Shown in pieces: positions 17,801 through 24,941 of a stretch of 64,000 nucleotides of DNA. The notes under the pieces are model-generated. The model was not told the origin of the DNA and ran no database searches. It was given only the letters and a program-made list of their open reading frames with translations. Both the position numbers and the translations under genes were made by a program. Positions within the stretch are counted from its first letter, which is position 1. Every line of letters starts with the position of its first letter. The stretch comes from Halomonas elongata (GTDB lineage: Bacteria; Pseudomonadota; Gammaproteobacteria; Pseudomonadales; Halomonadaceae), in contig NZ_JAJQTQ010000018.1 in assembly GCF_029081005.1 (NCBI RefSeq), forward strand, positions 18,828 to 82,827, written 5' to 3'.

Positions 17801-18147
17801 TTACGGCCATCTACGAACTCGGTTACCGAGATACCGTAAAGCAGGTGATTATAGAGTTTCTCGTTAGCGGAAAGAAGCCCCTCATTCAATGCGGGCGTAC
17901 ACACCTCAGCAACCAAATTGTCGACCGAATTTTGGGAAAGAGCATGCGTTGCACCGCCAAAGACAAAGCGACGTTTCCCAAGCTCTTCGCGCAAAATATT
18001 TTTCAACACGACTTCATCATATTGGCCACCGCGAGCAGCCAAGGCAAATTCGGGAGAAAGAAAGCCCCACCCTTGCTGTAACAATAATGTTAGCGCGGGG
18101 AGTTTAGCGCTGAACTCTTCTTGAAACCTTGGAGAATCCATTTTCAT
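14848..18147 (-). CDS. hsdR: type I restriction enzyme R subunit HsdR
   Basis: ATP-dependent translocase and nuclease subunit, 1099 residues from the ATG at 18147 (a GTG two codons upstream is also in frame). The N-terminal nuclease has PDIVCFVNGIPLAVIEAKRP, a PD...ExK site. The superfamily 2 helicase motor shows Walker A in HTTGSGKSFTM, DEGH in VLIDEGHRSQGG, FTGTPL and the motif VI region AIARVNR. It is complete, with no frameshift. It lies 59 bases after the SLATT-type effector gene and overlaps the metallopeptidase start, so the CBASS pair is embedded in the same operon. Confidence 0.97.
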   Translation of the reverse strand: MKMDSPRFQEEFSAKLPALTLLLQQGWGFLSPEFALAARGGQYDEVVLKNILREELGKRRFVFGGATHALSQNSVDNLVAEVCTPALNEGLLSANEKLYNHLLYGISVTEFVDGRKASPTVALIDWDNPENNIFHFTEEFSVARSGGVDTRRPDIVCFVNGIPLAVIEAKRPDGQSHKGPTLQEGISQCLRNQRYDEIPQLFAYSQLLFSINGHEGRYGACHTPEKFWATWSEEDISEAEMHALKNAPLSAQQLDALFSHRPPADREWYEQRLQGGELAVTGQDRLLISLLSPGRLLEMTRFFTLFDKKAGKIVARYQQVFGIKRLIERINTRRPDGGREGGVIWHTTGSGKSFTMVFLSKALILHESLKQCRLVIVTDRIDLESQLSATFTSGGELATKKDKAAAMATSGTRLAEQIGKGNERIVFSLIQKFNSATKLPECHNESSDIIVLIDEGHRSQGGENHIRMKQALPNAAFVAFTGTPLLKEDRTTNKFGPIVHAYTMQRAVEDKTVSPLLYEERIPDLDVNERAIDAWFERITEGLEDAQKTDLKRKLARKGQIYSADDRIRLIALDIANHFVKHVPEGLKGQLACDSKSSAIKYKKYLDEAGLFESAVVMSPPDTREGNTEVDETTLPEVQQWWKDNVGNQEEQVYTRSLIERFNKDDDLKLLIVVDKLLTGFDEPKNAVLYIDKPLKSHNLIQAIARVNRLHDKKRFGFLIDYRGILAELDTTIAKYQDLASRTQGGFDINDIEGLYHSMGTEYKRLPQLYTQLWAIFDGVKNKQDIEQLRQVLVPRMETLESALPGAKPELVDVHQKVREDFYEALTAFASCLKVALQSSTFFEDSSFTDDDRRHYKDTLKQFSSLRQLVKQDAGESVDYDDYVEQVKKLLDRHVVGVDIQEADGAYEVSRMGAQQAPEEWSEDKTRNETDIIKTRVTKMIEQDLKDDPYAQEAFSALLRQAIEEAEKLFDHPLKQYLLFKEFEQQVSERRLDELPDAFQGNRHAQAVYGVFKQALPKVLSSDDPQVQQLWINLAFEACEVVDDAVAVHSINPQNIEAAIRKQLLPVVFRQCKSVGAGMDQAKQIVENIVQITRVGLAT

Positions 18148-18206
18148 CCCCACCCCTGCATATAAAGTTATTTAAAATGGAAGCTATAACAAGCGCACGA
18201 GAAAAG

Positions 18207-18806
18207 CTAACGACAAACATAGCTTATAAGGTCAGAGAAATAAATCCCAGATGAAAAAATAACAACCAAGACAAATAGCAAGAATGAGAGCGGAACTTTG
18301 TCTCTAAAAAAACGGAATCTTCTCTGCTCAGCAACCCAGTCAATCTGGAGCTCCCAGAAAAACTTATAATGAGCGTACCAATTGCTAAACATTATCTGCT
18401 TGCTTATACTGAGCGAATAAAACTCCTCTTCAATTTCAGAAAGTTCCTTTTGATAACCAGAACCATCCTCTGACTCATCCATGGCTTTGACATTAAAATA
18501 GAGAGATTTTAACCTATAGTAAAGCTTAGTTATACCAACTCCGGCTTCAGCATACTCCTTCTTCTTACTATCATTCAAAGAAACATAGAGACCCACAACG
18601 CCTAAAATTATAAAAACAGAGGAAACAAGCTTGTTTGATATATCATCAATTGCAAGAGCAATAATACCAAAGGCCAACGAAATAAAACTAATGAACCCCG
18701 GCGTCTTTTCGACTATATCATAGGTGGCAAAATGCTTTTTTGCCCCAAAACCAACATCATAACCTTTTTCTGCAATGCTTCTTAACAAATCGTTTTTTTT
18801 CACCAT
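18207..18806 (-). CDS. SLATT-type membrane effector of a CBASS system
   Basis: This protein of 199 residues has two close N-terminal transmembrane helices (about 36-52 and 60-77). A long helical cytoplasmic part (residues 80-155) follows, and then a third hydrophobic segment near 167-190. Layout and sequence (KKEYAEAGVGITKLYYRLK) agree with SLATT-domain proteins, which are predicted to form pores or disrupt the membrane when activated by a nucleotide signal. The start lies 6 bases after the CD-NTase stop with GGAG in between, so the two are coupled. The assignment as effector rests on family and neighbour. Confidence 0.82.
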   Translation of the reverse strand: MVKKNDLLRSIAEKGYDVGFGAKKHFATYDIVEKTPGFISFISLAFGIIALAIDDISNKLVSSVFIILGVVGLYVSLNDSKKKEYAEAGVGITKLYYRLKSLYFNVKAMDESEDGSGYQKELSEIEEEFYSLSISKQIMFSNWYAHYKFFWELQIDWVAEQRRFRFFRDKVPLSFLLFVLVVIFSSGIYFSDLISYVCR

Positions 18807-18812
18807 TAACTC

Positions 18813-20108
18813 CTACTGGATAGGCACATCAATTTTTGATTTCGCAACAACCACTCCGTCTTTAACAGCATAGCATTCGACTAGATGCTCTCCTTTAAAA
18901 TCAGTAGATTCACTTTTTTTCATAGAGCCGTCGTCATCTTCTATCTGCCCCCTGATGCAATCTCTTTTTTGTGCTTCTTCACCTCGATTCAAGACCTTCC
19001 ATTTTAATGAAAATGGGTGTGGGACATCATGAGAAACCACTTTAAAGTTAAGTCTCTTCTGCCGCCGAAGTGGCAGCCCTTTCATAATAATATTAATTAG
19101 CGAATTCTCTCTAAAGCCATTTTGAGAAACGTCACAGTCCAAAGAAACAGTAAACTTAATGTCTTCGGGATACGTATCCTCAATAAATTCTTCAGTGTTT
19201 CGCCACCCCCTTCCTGCTTTGGCCACAGCTTCTTGAACGCCCTGCTTAGCAGGAAAGCTTCTTCCGTACACTTTCTTCCACTTATTATTTTCAGATTCAG
19301 TTCCCCTTGCATCTATCGCTTTTAAGCACAAGTTGTAGGCTTGCCTTGCTTTCTTCTGGAATTTTTTCTTTACTTTTACATTCTGATTACTACCTGGAGC
19401 CTTATAAATATCCTGACAAGGTTGCTCGGCCAAGTAGTTAAAAAAGTCTCTACTCAAATAGTCAAAATAAAGAAAACTTTTATTATCATAGAATGACGTT
19501 GACTTCATAAAGTTATAAGCAAGCGTGTCAATTAGAAGCCCTCCCATCGCTACGCCATGCTTGTTTTTCCAAGCACGACCCATCTTACACAATAAACGCA
19601 AATTCCTATTTTTTTGCTCGTTTAATTTTTTTATTTCCCGCATTTCCTGTCGGGGCTTAGTAATTTTCCAGCTTCCACCATTGTAAGTGTCTGGATACTT
19701 GAAAAAGCTGCCTCCATCATCAAAATTCTCAAAGACAGGCTGAACCTCAACGTGGAAGTTTTTATATGTGACTGTAACAACCAAGCGATCAACTCTAATA
19801 TTTGTACTCGGATACCTAGCTTTAATTGCATCCTTAACATCAGTCAACAGCTGGGTCTGCTGCCCATTCTTATAGGTATCCCACGCTCCTTTTGGCATTA
19901 TATAAAGCATATCAAGATCTGAGATGCCTTTGATGCCGGTATAACGCCCATATGAACCAACTCTCAGTGAGTTTGCCTCTTTGGACTCGGAGTCTCTAAA
20001 CTTCTTATTTAGGCTAGCAGTGATTTCACCATAGCGACTACTAATCCGCTCGGCGTTATCAACCTTTAGATTGTCTAAAAAATCTTTAAACATATCAGAA
20101 ACTGACAT
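18813..20108 (-). CDS. CD-NTase (SMODS nucleotidyltransferase) with AGS-C sensor domain, CBASS signal synthase
   Basis: This 431-residue cGAS/DncV-like enzyme would make a cyclic oligonucleotide during phage infection. The nucleotidyltransferase core shows GSYGRYTGIKGISDLDMLY, with the GS motif and the DxD metal ligands, and a third acidic position in FHVEVQPVF. The last 120 residues (from about FTVSLDCDVSQNG to the end, including SLKWKVLNRGEEA and GEHLVECYAVKDG) match the AGS-C domain. The ATG follows the hsdS stop directly (TGAATG). With the SLATT effector next to it and no Cap2/Cap3 genes, this is a minimal two-gene (type I) CBASS. Lower GC than the flanking hsd genes suggests separate acquisition. 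Confidence 0.92.
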   Translation of the reverse strand: MSVSDMFKDFLDNLKVDNAERISSRYGEITASLNKKFRDSESKEANSLRVGSYGRYTGIKGISDLDMLYIMPKGAWDTYKNGQQTQLLTDVKDAIKARYPSTNIRVDRLVVTVTYKNFHVEVQPVFENFDDGGSFFKYPDTYNGGSWKITKPRQEMREIKKLNEQKNRNLRLLCKMGRAWKNKHGVAMGGLLIDTLAYNFMKSTSFYDNKSFLYFDYLSRDFFNYLAEQPCQDIYKAPGSNQNVKVKKKFQKKARQAYNLCLKAIDARGTESENNKWKKVYGRSFPAKQGVQEAVAKAGRGWRNTEEFIEDTYPEDIKFTVSLDCDVSQNGFRENSLINIIMKGLPLRRQKRLNFKVVSHDVPHPFSLKWKVLNRGEEAQKRDCIRGQIEDDDGSMKKSESTDFKGEHLVECYAVKDGVVVAKSKIDVPIQ

Positions 20109-21299
20109 TCACACCTCGCCAACTTTTTCACATTGAAAATCACCAGAACCCACCCTCCGCTTACCTGTCAAAAGCTGCTGCATTAAAGCATTTCTTTCAT
20201 GTTTGATGCACTCAACCTTTTTCTTGACAACTTCAACCTCTTGATTGGCGACAGAGAGCGCGGTAGCAATTTTTTCCTGTTCTTCAAGACAAGGAACCGC
20301 AAACCTGAATTCACATAAATTTCTAAAATACAGTCGAGTTCTTGTACCGCCTTGCTTTTGCTGAATCGCAAACCTTTTAAAGGCATCGCCATGATTTAAT
20401 TGAGCTTCTAGAAAATCCTTATCAACCCCACTTGCGGAGAAGACAGGATACTCTTTGCTAATAGCCCCCCTTTCCCACTCTCGATTCAAGTTGAACTTAA
20501 AAATTAAATCATCACTCATATGCCTATATGTAAAATAGCCAAAAGGTATGACACCATACTTCCCTTCATTTATAACTGAGCGCTCTTGCTCATAGAGACC
20601 GTCCCTAGAAGAAGTCAGTATCGGCAATTTTGTTGAAGCAGGCACATATTCTTTATGTAATCTCAAAAAATTACCGACTTTCTCTTCCTTCCAAGCCGGA
20701 AACCCTCTTCCAGACTCAGAATTAAATCTACGCTTTCCGTTAAGCAGCTGTTGTAGTAACCCCCTCTTCTGCTGGCGACTATTAGAGAGAAGCCTTTCGC
20801 AAGTACGGACAGCTTCATCCCATGTGTAGATGACTTGAGCGATTTTCTTTTGCTCATCAAGCGGGGGAACAAGAACAACCTGCTCGGTCACATCACTTTT
20901 TTGCACATGAACAAGGGTAGACTTAAAACCATGTGCTTTCTCTTCAACACGCTTGGTAACTGATAGCATGGCAAAGTAAAGCCAAGTATGATCAACTTTT
21001 AATTTAGGCTCAACACGAAAAATGTGTTGATTAAGGACACCTTTTGGCCCTTTCCAAAGCTTGGCGCCAAATGAAACTCCTTTAGTCCCAGCCCAAGCAA
21101 AAAGTATATCACCTGGATTCACAAGCCACTGCTTTTTTATGGCACCATCATAAAAATTAAAACTCTCGGAACCGTTTAAATTTTGAATGCGAATTATCGG
21201 CAGCCCAGAATCAGACCAATCTTGGGATTTAAACCCATGCCCATTGATGAAAGTGCATATGTCTCCAACGCTTTTAACATGCCACCCCTCAGGCACCAT
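20109..21299 (-). CDS. hsdS: type I restriction-modification specificity subunit HsdS
   Basis: This DNA-recognition subunit of 396 residues has two target-recognition domains. TRD1 begins MVPEGWHVKSVGDIC, followed by the conserved spacer helix EQKKIAQVIYTWDEAVRTCE. TRD2 is followed by the matching EEQEKIATALSVANQEVE and a LLTGKRR tail that mirrors LLNGKRR at the end of the first half. The start overlaps hsdM by 11 bases. Recognition sequence cannot be predicted by eye. AT-rich composition relative to hsdM fits frequent exchange of specificity genes. Confidence 0.95.
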   Translation of the reverse strand: MVPEGWHVKSVGDICTFINGHGFKSQDWSDSGLPIIRIQNLNGSESFNFYDGAIKKQWLVNPGDILFAWAGTKGVSFGAKLWKGPKGVLNQHIFRVEPKLKVDHTWLYFAMLSVTKRVEEKAHGFKSTLVHVQKSDVTEQVVLVPPLDEQKKIAQVIYTWDEAVRTCERLLSNSRQQKRGLLQQLLNGKRRFNSESGRGFPAWKEEKVGNFLRLHKEYVPASTKLPILTSSRDGLYEQERSVINEGKYGVIPFGYFTYRHMSDDLIFKFNLNREWERGAISKEYPVFSASGVDKDFLEAQLNHGDAFKRFAIQQKQGGTRTRLYFRNLCEFRFAVPCLEEQEKIATALSVANQEVEVVKKKVECIKHERNALMQQLLTGKRRVGSGDFQCEKVGEV

Positions 21300-22830
21300 A
21301 GCCCAGCTCCTCTAAATACTGCTCCATTCTACCTTCAAGATCAGTAAGCTGAGACTGTAGCTTCTTTCGTTCGTTACGCACGGCCATCAGGTCAATTTCT
21401 TCCTCTTCCTCAAAGGTATCTACGTAGCGCGGAATGTTGAGATTGTAGTCATTTTCTTGGATCTCCTCGTGGGTTGCCAGATGCGCATACGTATCTACGC
21501 TGACTCGCTCACGGTAGGTAGCAACAATCTTCTGAATATTGCTTTTCGTCAGAACATTCTGATTCTTGCCGGGTTTAAACTCACGACTAGCATCAATAAA
21601 AAGAACGGAATCATCTTTTTTATTCTTTTTAAAGATTAGAATCGCAGCTGGAATACCTGTGCCGTAAAACAATTTCTCTGGCAAGCCAATTACGGCATAC
21701 AATAGATTCTCTTCGATTAACTTCTTACGGATCCTCCCTTCGCTTGAGCCACGAAAAAGTACGCCATGGGGGACTACCACTCCCATACGACCAGAGGCAG
21801 GTTGCAATGTCTCAATCATATGCTGGATGAATGCGTAATCACCCTTGGTCTTTGGGGGAACTCCACGACGGAAACGGCTGAATTTGTCGTGAACAGCCTC
21901 GTCATGACCCCACTTATCGAGACTAAACGGAGGATTAGCAGTAACTATATCGAATAACTTTAGCTCACCATTATTATCTAGCAAAAGTGGGTTCTGTATT
22001 GTATCGCCCCACTCAACCTTGTGGTTGTCTTCGCCATGCAAGAACATGTTCATCTTGCATAGCGCCCATGTGGAGTTAATCGACTCTTGACCGTAAAGGG
22101 CATATTCACGGCTTCCGTAATTTTCTACAACCTTGCGTCCACATTTCATTAGCAGCGAACCGGAGCCACAAGCAGGGTCACAGATGGTATCACCCGGTTG
22201 AGGGTTCAATAGCTCAGCAATCAAATCCGACACTTCTGGTGGCGTATAGAACTCACCAGCCTTCTGGCCACCGTAGGCAGCGAAGTTCTTGATCAGGTAC
22301 TCATAAGCGTTACCGATCACATCCAAAGAGCCAACACGGCTCGGCTTCAGATTGAGCTCGGGTTTGGCAAAATCTTCAAGAAGATGGCGCAGAGTCGTAT
22401 TCTTCTGCTTTTCTCCACCAAGCTTGTCGGTATTGAAGGAGATATCCTGGAATACGCTTTTGCTTGCGTCCTTGAGCTTGGTGCCATTCGCTTCCTCGAT
22501 GGCGTGCAGGGCGCGGTCGATCCGCTCGCCATTGCCTGGCTCGTGTCGGTGCTCCCAAAGTGTGTAGAAACTGGCATCACGTGGCAGGACGAAACGCTCG
22601 TTCTTCATCAACTCCTCGATCAGCTCCGGCTCATCACCATAGTCGGCTTGGTAGCTATCGTAGTGGTCCTGCCATACATCCGAGATGTACTTCAGAAACA
22701 GCATCGTGAGGATGAAATCTTTATAGGTGTCCGCGCTGATGGTGCCGCGAAACGTATCGCAGGCCGCCCACAGGGCCTTGTTGATACTGTCCTGGTTGAT
22801 TTGCTCGCTCATTGAGTCATGTCCTGTCAT
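21289..22830 (-). CDS. hsdM: type I restriction-modification adenine methyltransferase HsdM
   Basis: N6-adenine methyltransferase subunit of 513 residues. It has the N-terminal helical HsdM domain (residues 8-140), the SAM-binding motif DPACGSGSLLMK at about 220 and the catalytic NPPF in VTANPPFSLDKWG. The start at 22830 overlaps the stop of the upstream half-size hsdS by ATGA. A second Met at 22812 (MSEQIN) would also fit the family. The gene looks complete and functional. Confidence 0.96.
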   Translation of the reverse strand: MTGHDSMSEQINQDSINKALWAACDTFRGTISADTYKDFILTMLFLKYISDVWQDHYDSYQADYGDEPELIEELMKNERFVLPRDASFYTLWEHRHEPGNGERIDRALHAIEEANGTKLKDASKSVFQDISFNTDKLGGEKQKNTTLRHLLEDFAKPELNLKPSRVGSLDVIGNAYEYLIKNFAAYGGQKAGEFYTPPEVSDLIAELLNPQPGDTICDPACGSGSLLMKCGRKVVENYGSREYALYGQESINSTWALCKMNMFLHGEDNHKVEWGDTIQNPLLLDNNGELKLFDIVTANPPFSLDKWGHDEAVHDKFSRFRRGVPPKTKGDYAFIQHMIETLQPASGRMGVVVPHGVLFRGSSEGRIRKKLIEENLLYAVIGLPEKLFYGTGIPAAILIFKKNKKDDSVLFIDASREFKPGKNQNVLTKSNIQKIVATYRERVSVDTYAHLATHEEIQENDYNLNIPRYVDTFEEEEEIDLMAVRNERKKLQSQLTDLEGRMEQYLEELGYGA

Positions 22831-23411
22831 GGGTTGCGTTCATCCTGATGGCCCAGCAGATCAGCGGCCAGTGCCGACTGCAATGCCGAATTAGCGGCCA
22901 GTTGTTCATGCAGCAGCCTGCGCTCCTGCGACAGCGTATCGATCAGCCCGACCCACTGGTGCTGCCGCTTGAGCGGAGGAACGGTAATGGGCAGCGATTC
23001 CAGTACACGACGCCGGATGCTTTTGGTCAGACTGCCTTCGGCGTTCTGCTCCAGGAAGCGCTGGCAAGGGCGCTGGTTGATCAGCCAACAAAGGTATCGG
23101 GGGAGAATCCGCTCCATCTGGGCTTTCACCACGTAGAAGTGCGGCGCCGCCACGCAGTGATCCTCGGCCTGAGAGTCCACCTCGATTGCGTAGTAGTGGC
23201 TGCCTCGCGCAGCCACAAGCACGTCGCCCGGCTTGAGCCAATTCGGCGCTCGCTTGCCGGTGAGTGCAGTGCGGGTGCAAGAGGCCCAATCGATGCCGCC
23301 ATCCGCGATGTCTCGCATCTGCACCACCAGAGCCTCCCCTTCCGGCAAGTCGGCAATCTTGCCCCGGAACGGGTAGCCCGCTTGGATACTTGCTAGGTCG
23401 CCCAGCTGCAT
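22827..23411 (-). CDS. half-size HsdS-like protein with one target-recognition domain
   Basis: This protein of 194 residues aligns with half an HsdS: one TRD starting MQLGDLASIQAGYPF, then LPITVPPLKRQHQWVGLIDTLSQE and a helical spacer ending near HQDERNP. It is the first gene of the operon and overlaps hsdM by 4 bases. It could dimerise to act as a full specificity subunit or modulate the full-length HsdS encoded downstream. Length and clean ends argue against simple truncation. No strong ribosome site is visible. Confidence 0.85.
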   Translation of the reverse strand: MQLGDLASIQAGYPFRGKIADLPEGEALVVQMRDIADGGIDWASCTRTALTGKRAPNWLKPGDVLVAARGSHYYAIEVDSQAEDHCVAAPHFYVVKAQMERILPRYLCWLINQRPCQRFLEQNAEGSLTKSIRRRVLESLPITVPPLKRQHQWVGLIDTLSQERRLLHEQLAANSALQSALAADLLGHQDERNP

Positions 23412-23421
23412 ATCGATCTCG

Positions 23422-23500
23422 TTTCATCGTCAATGATGCAGAATACTGGTTTGCCTTCTCACTCCTGTCAAGCTATTTTCGTCTCATCGCCATTGATGCA
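23422..23500. promoter_or_regulatory. divergent promoter region with two copies of a 19-bp operator-like repeat
   Basis: TTTCATCGTCAATGATGCA (23422-23440) and TCTCATCGCCATTGATGCA (23482-23500) are 60 bases apart and contain the dyad CATC-N6-GATG. A rightward promoter fits TTGCCT (23451-23456), 17 bases, TATTTT (23474-23479). A leftward one could use TTGACA (23471-23466) and TATTCT (23445-23440), although its 20-base spacer is long. Each repeat lies right downstream of one -10 box, the position expected of an operator that controls the recombinase operon on one side and the restriction operon on the other. Confidence 0.55.
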
Positions 23501-23512
23501 ATAAAAAGGTGC

Positions 23513-24937
23513 ATGGTAGTGAAGGCTTCACCGACACAGGTGCGCGTTGAGGTACTGCGCAAGCTGGACTGTTACCAGCCGTCCGTCTCCCAAAGTCCCA
23601 GCCCAGAGGCATGGCGGTGCTCCCCCCGTGATGGACGGCCCTTCTGGGCGGAGCGCCTTCAGAGCCATTTCCGGGACAATTGCTACCACTACCCGGTGGT
23701 GCTGGATCCAGACGGTAGCCCCTGGCAAGAAGCCAACCGCTACCTCTTAAGCCGGCTAGCTGACATCTCGCCGATCAGCCATCGCACCCTGGAGTCTATC
23801 GCTGGCGACCTCGCTCACTTTCGCCAGTGGCAGCTCGATGACGATATCGATTTCCTCAACGTCCCCGGACGCCCTCGTGCTCGCCCGACCTATCGCTACT
23901 GTGCTTTCCTGCATGACCTCGTGGGCTTTCACACCATCAAAGCCAGCACGGCCAAACGCCGCATGAGTACAGTGCAGAATTTTTATCGCTGGCTGGAGCA
24001 TGATGGTGTTCGTTTCCCCCACCCCCTATGGGTCGAGAGTGACACGCGCCTCAGCTTCAAGGATGCGAAAGGCCTCCAGCACCAGAGGCAAGTCAAGAGC
24101 ACTGACTTGACCCGATCGTTCCGCACAGCGCGACAAAGTCACGATTTCAGCGAATACCTGGAAGACGGCGGCAAACTGCGGCCACTGCCGAAAGACGAGC
24201 AGATAGCCTTAGTCGAGGCACTCCAGCGCATTGGCAATACCGAGATGACGCTGGCGTTCCTGCTCGCCTTGACGACAGGTGCCCGACTACAAACCGTCTT
24301 CACGCTTCGCTCGAAGCATGTGGCCTCACCACCCCGTGACGGCACCACATCGAAGCGAATCAAGGTCGGGCATGGCACATTGATCAACACCAAGTATGGC
24401 AAGCAGATGTCCCTGCTTGTCCCAGTCTGGCTCTACACTAGGCTCCAGATCTACAGCCAGTCGCCGCGCAGATTGCAACGGGTGGCGAAAAGTCAGCACA
24501 CCTACCCGGAGGTTGAGGAGCAGTATCTCTTTCTGACCCGAGCAGGTCAGCCTTACTACATGGCCACAAGCGACCCTTTTGCGTTTCTATATCGCTCTCC
24601 GCCACGCGGTAATGCTGTGACTCAGTTCATTCATCAACAACTGATGCCAAACCTGAATCAGCATGGACATGATTTTACATTTCGATTCCACGACCTCCGT
24701 GCCAGTTTCGGCATGAATCTTGTGGAGAGCCTACTTGATCAACATAGCGAAAAAAACGCTACCGAAGAACAGCGGCCCGAGTTCTTCCAGGCATTGATGT
24801 ACGTGCGGGAGCGAATGGGGCATAGCCAACTCAGCACAACTGAGGGCTACTTGAATTACCGGAAGAAATTCAAGATCGCTAGCCACCTGCAAAGCGAGTT
24901 TGAATCCTTCTTGGAACAAATTGTTAAGGAAGAGTGA
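23513..24937 (+). CDS. tyrosine recombinase 1 of the element
   Basis: This integrase has 474 residues from the ATG at 23513 (AAGG just upstream). The frame is open further 5' but that region is the divergent promoter. The N-terminal part has a SAM-like core-binding domain (TLESIAGDLAHFRQWQ ... NFYRWLEHDG). The catalytic domain keeps all key residues: the arginine in LALTTGARLQTVFTLR, HxxR in FRFHDLRASFGMNL, the GHS in MGHSQLSTTEGYLNY and the nucleophilic tyrosine there. It is followed after 4 bases by recombinase 2. Higher GC than recombinases 2 and 3. Confidence 0.92.
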   Translation: MVVKASPTQVRVEVLRKLDCYQPSVSQSPSPEAWRCSPRDGRPFWAERLQSHFRDNCYHYPVVLDPDGSPWQEANRYLLSRLADISPISHRTLESIAGDLAHFRQWQLDDDIDFLNVPGRPRARPTYRYCAFLHDLVGFHTIKASTAKRRMSTVQNFYRWLEHDGVRFPHPLWVESDTRLSFKDAKGLQHQRQVKSTDLTRSFRTARQSHDFSEYLEDGGKLRPLPKDEQIALVEALQRIGNTEMTLAFLLALTTGARLQTVFTLRSKHVASPPRDGTTSKRIKVGHGTLINTKYGKQMSLLVPVWLYTRLQIYSQSPRRLQRVAKSQHTYPEVEEQYLFLTRAGQPYYMATSDPFAFLYRSPPRGNAVTQFIHQQLMPNLNQHGHDFTFRFHDLRASFGMNLVESLLDQHSEKNATEEQRPEFFQALMYVRERMGHSQLSTTEGYLNYRKKFKIASHLQSEFESFLEQIVKEE

Positions 24938-24941
24938 CTCT

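Noticed and set aside
23264..23512. N-terminal extension of recombinase 1
   Set aside because: It overlaps the half-size hsdS and the divergent promoter with operator repeats; integrase similarity begins after 23513.
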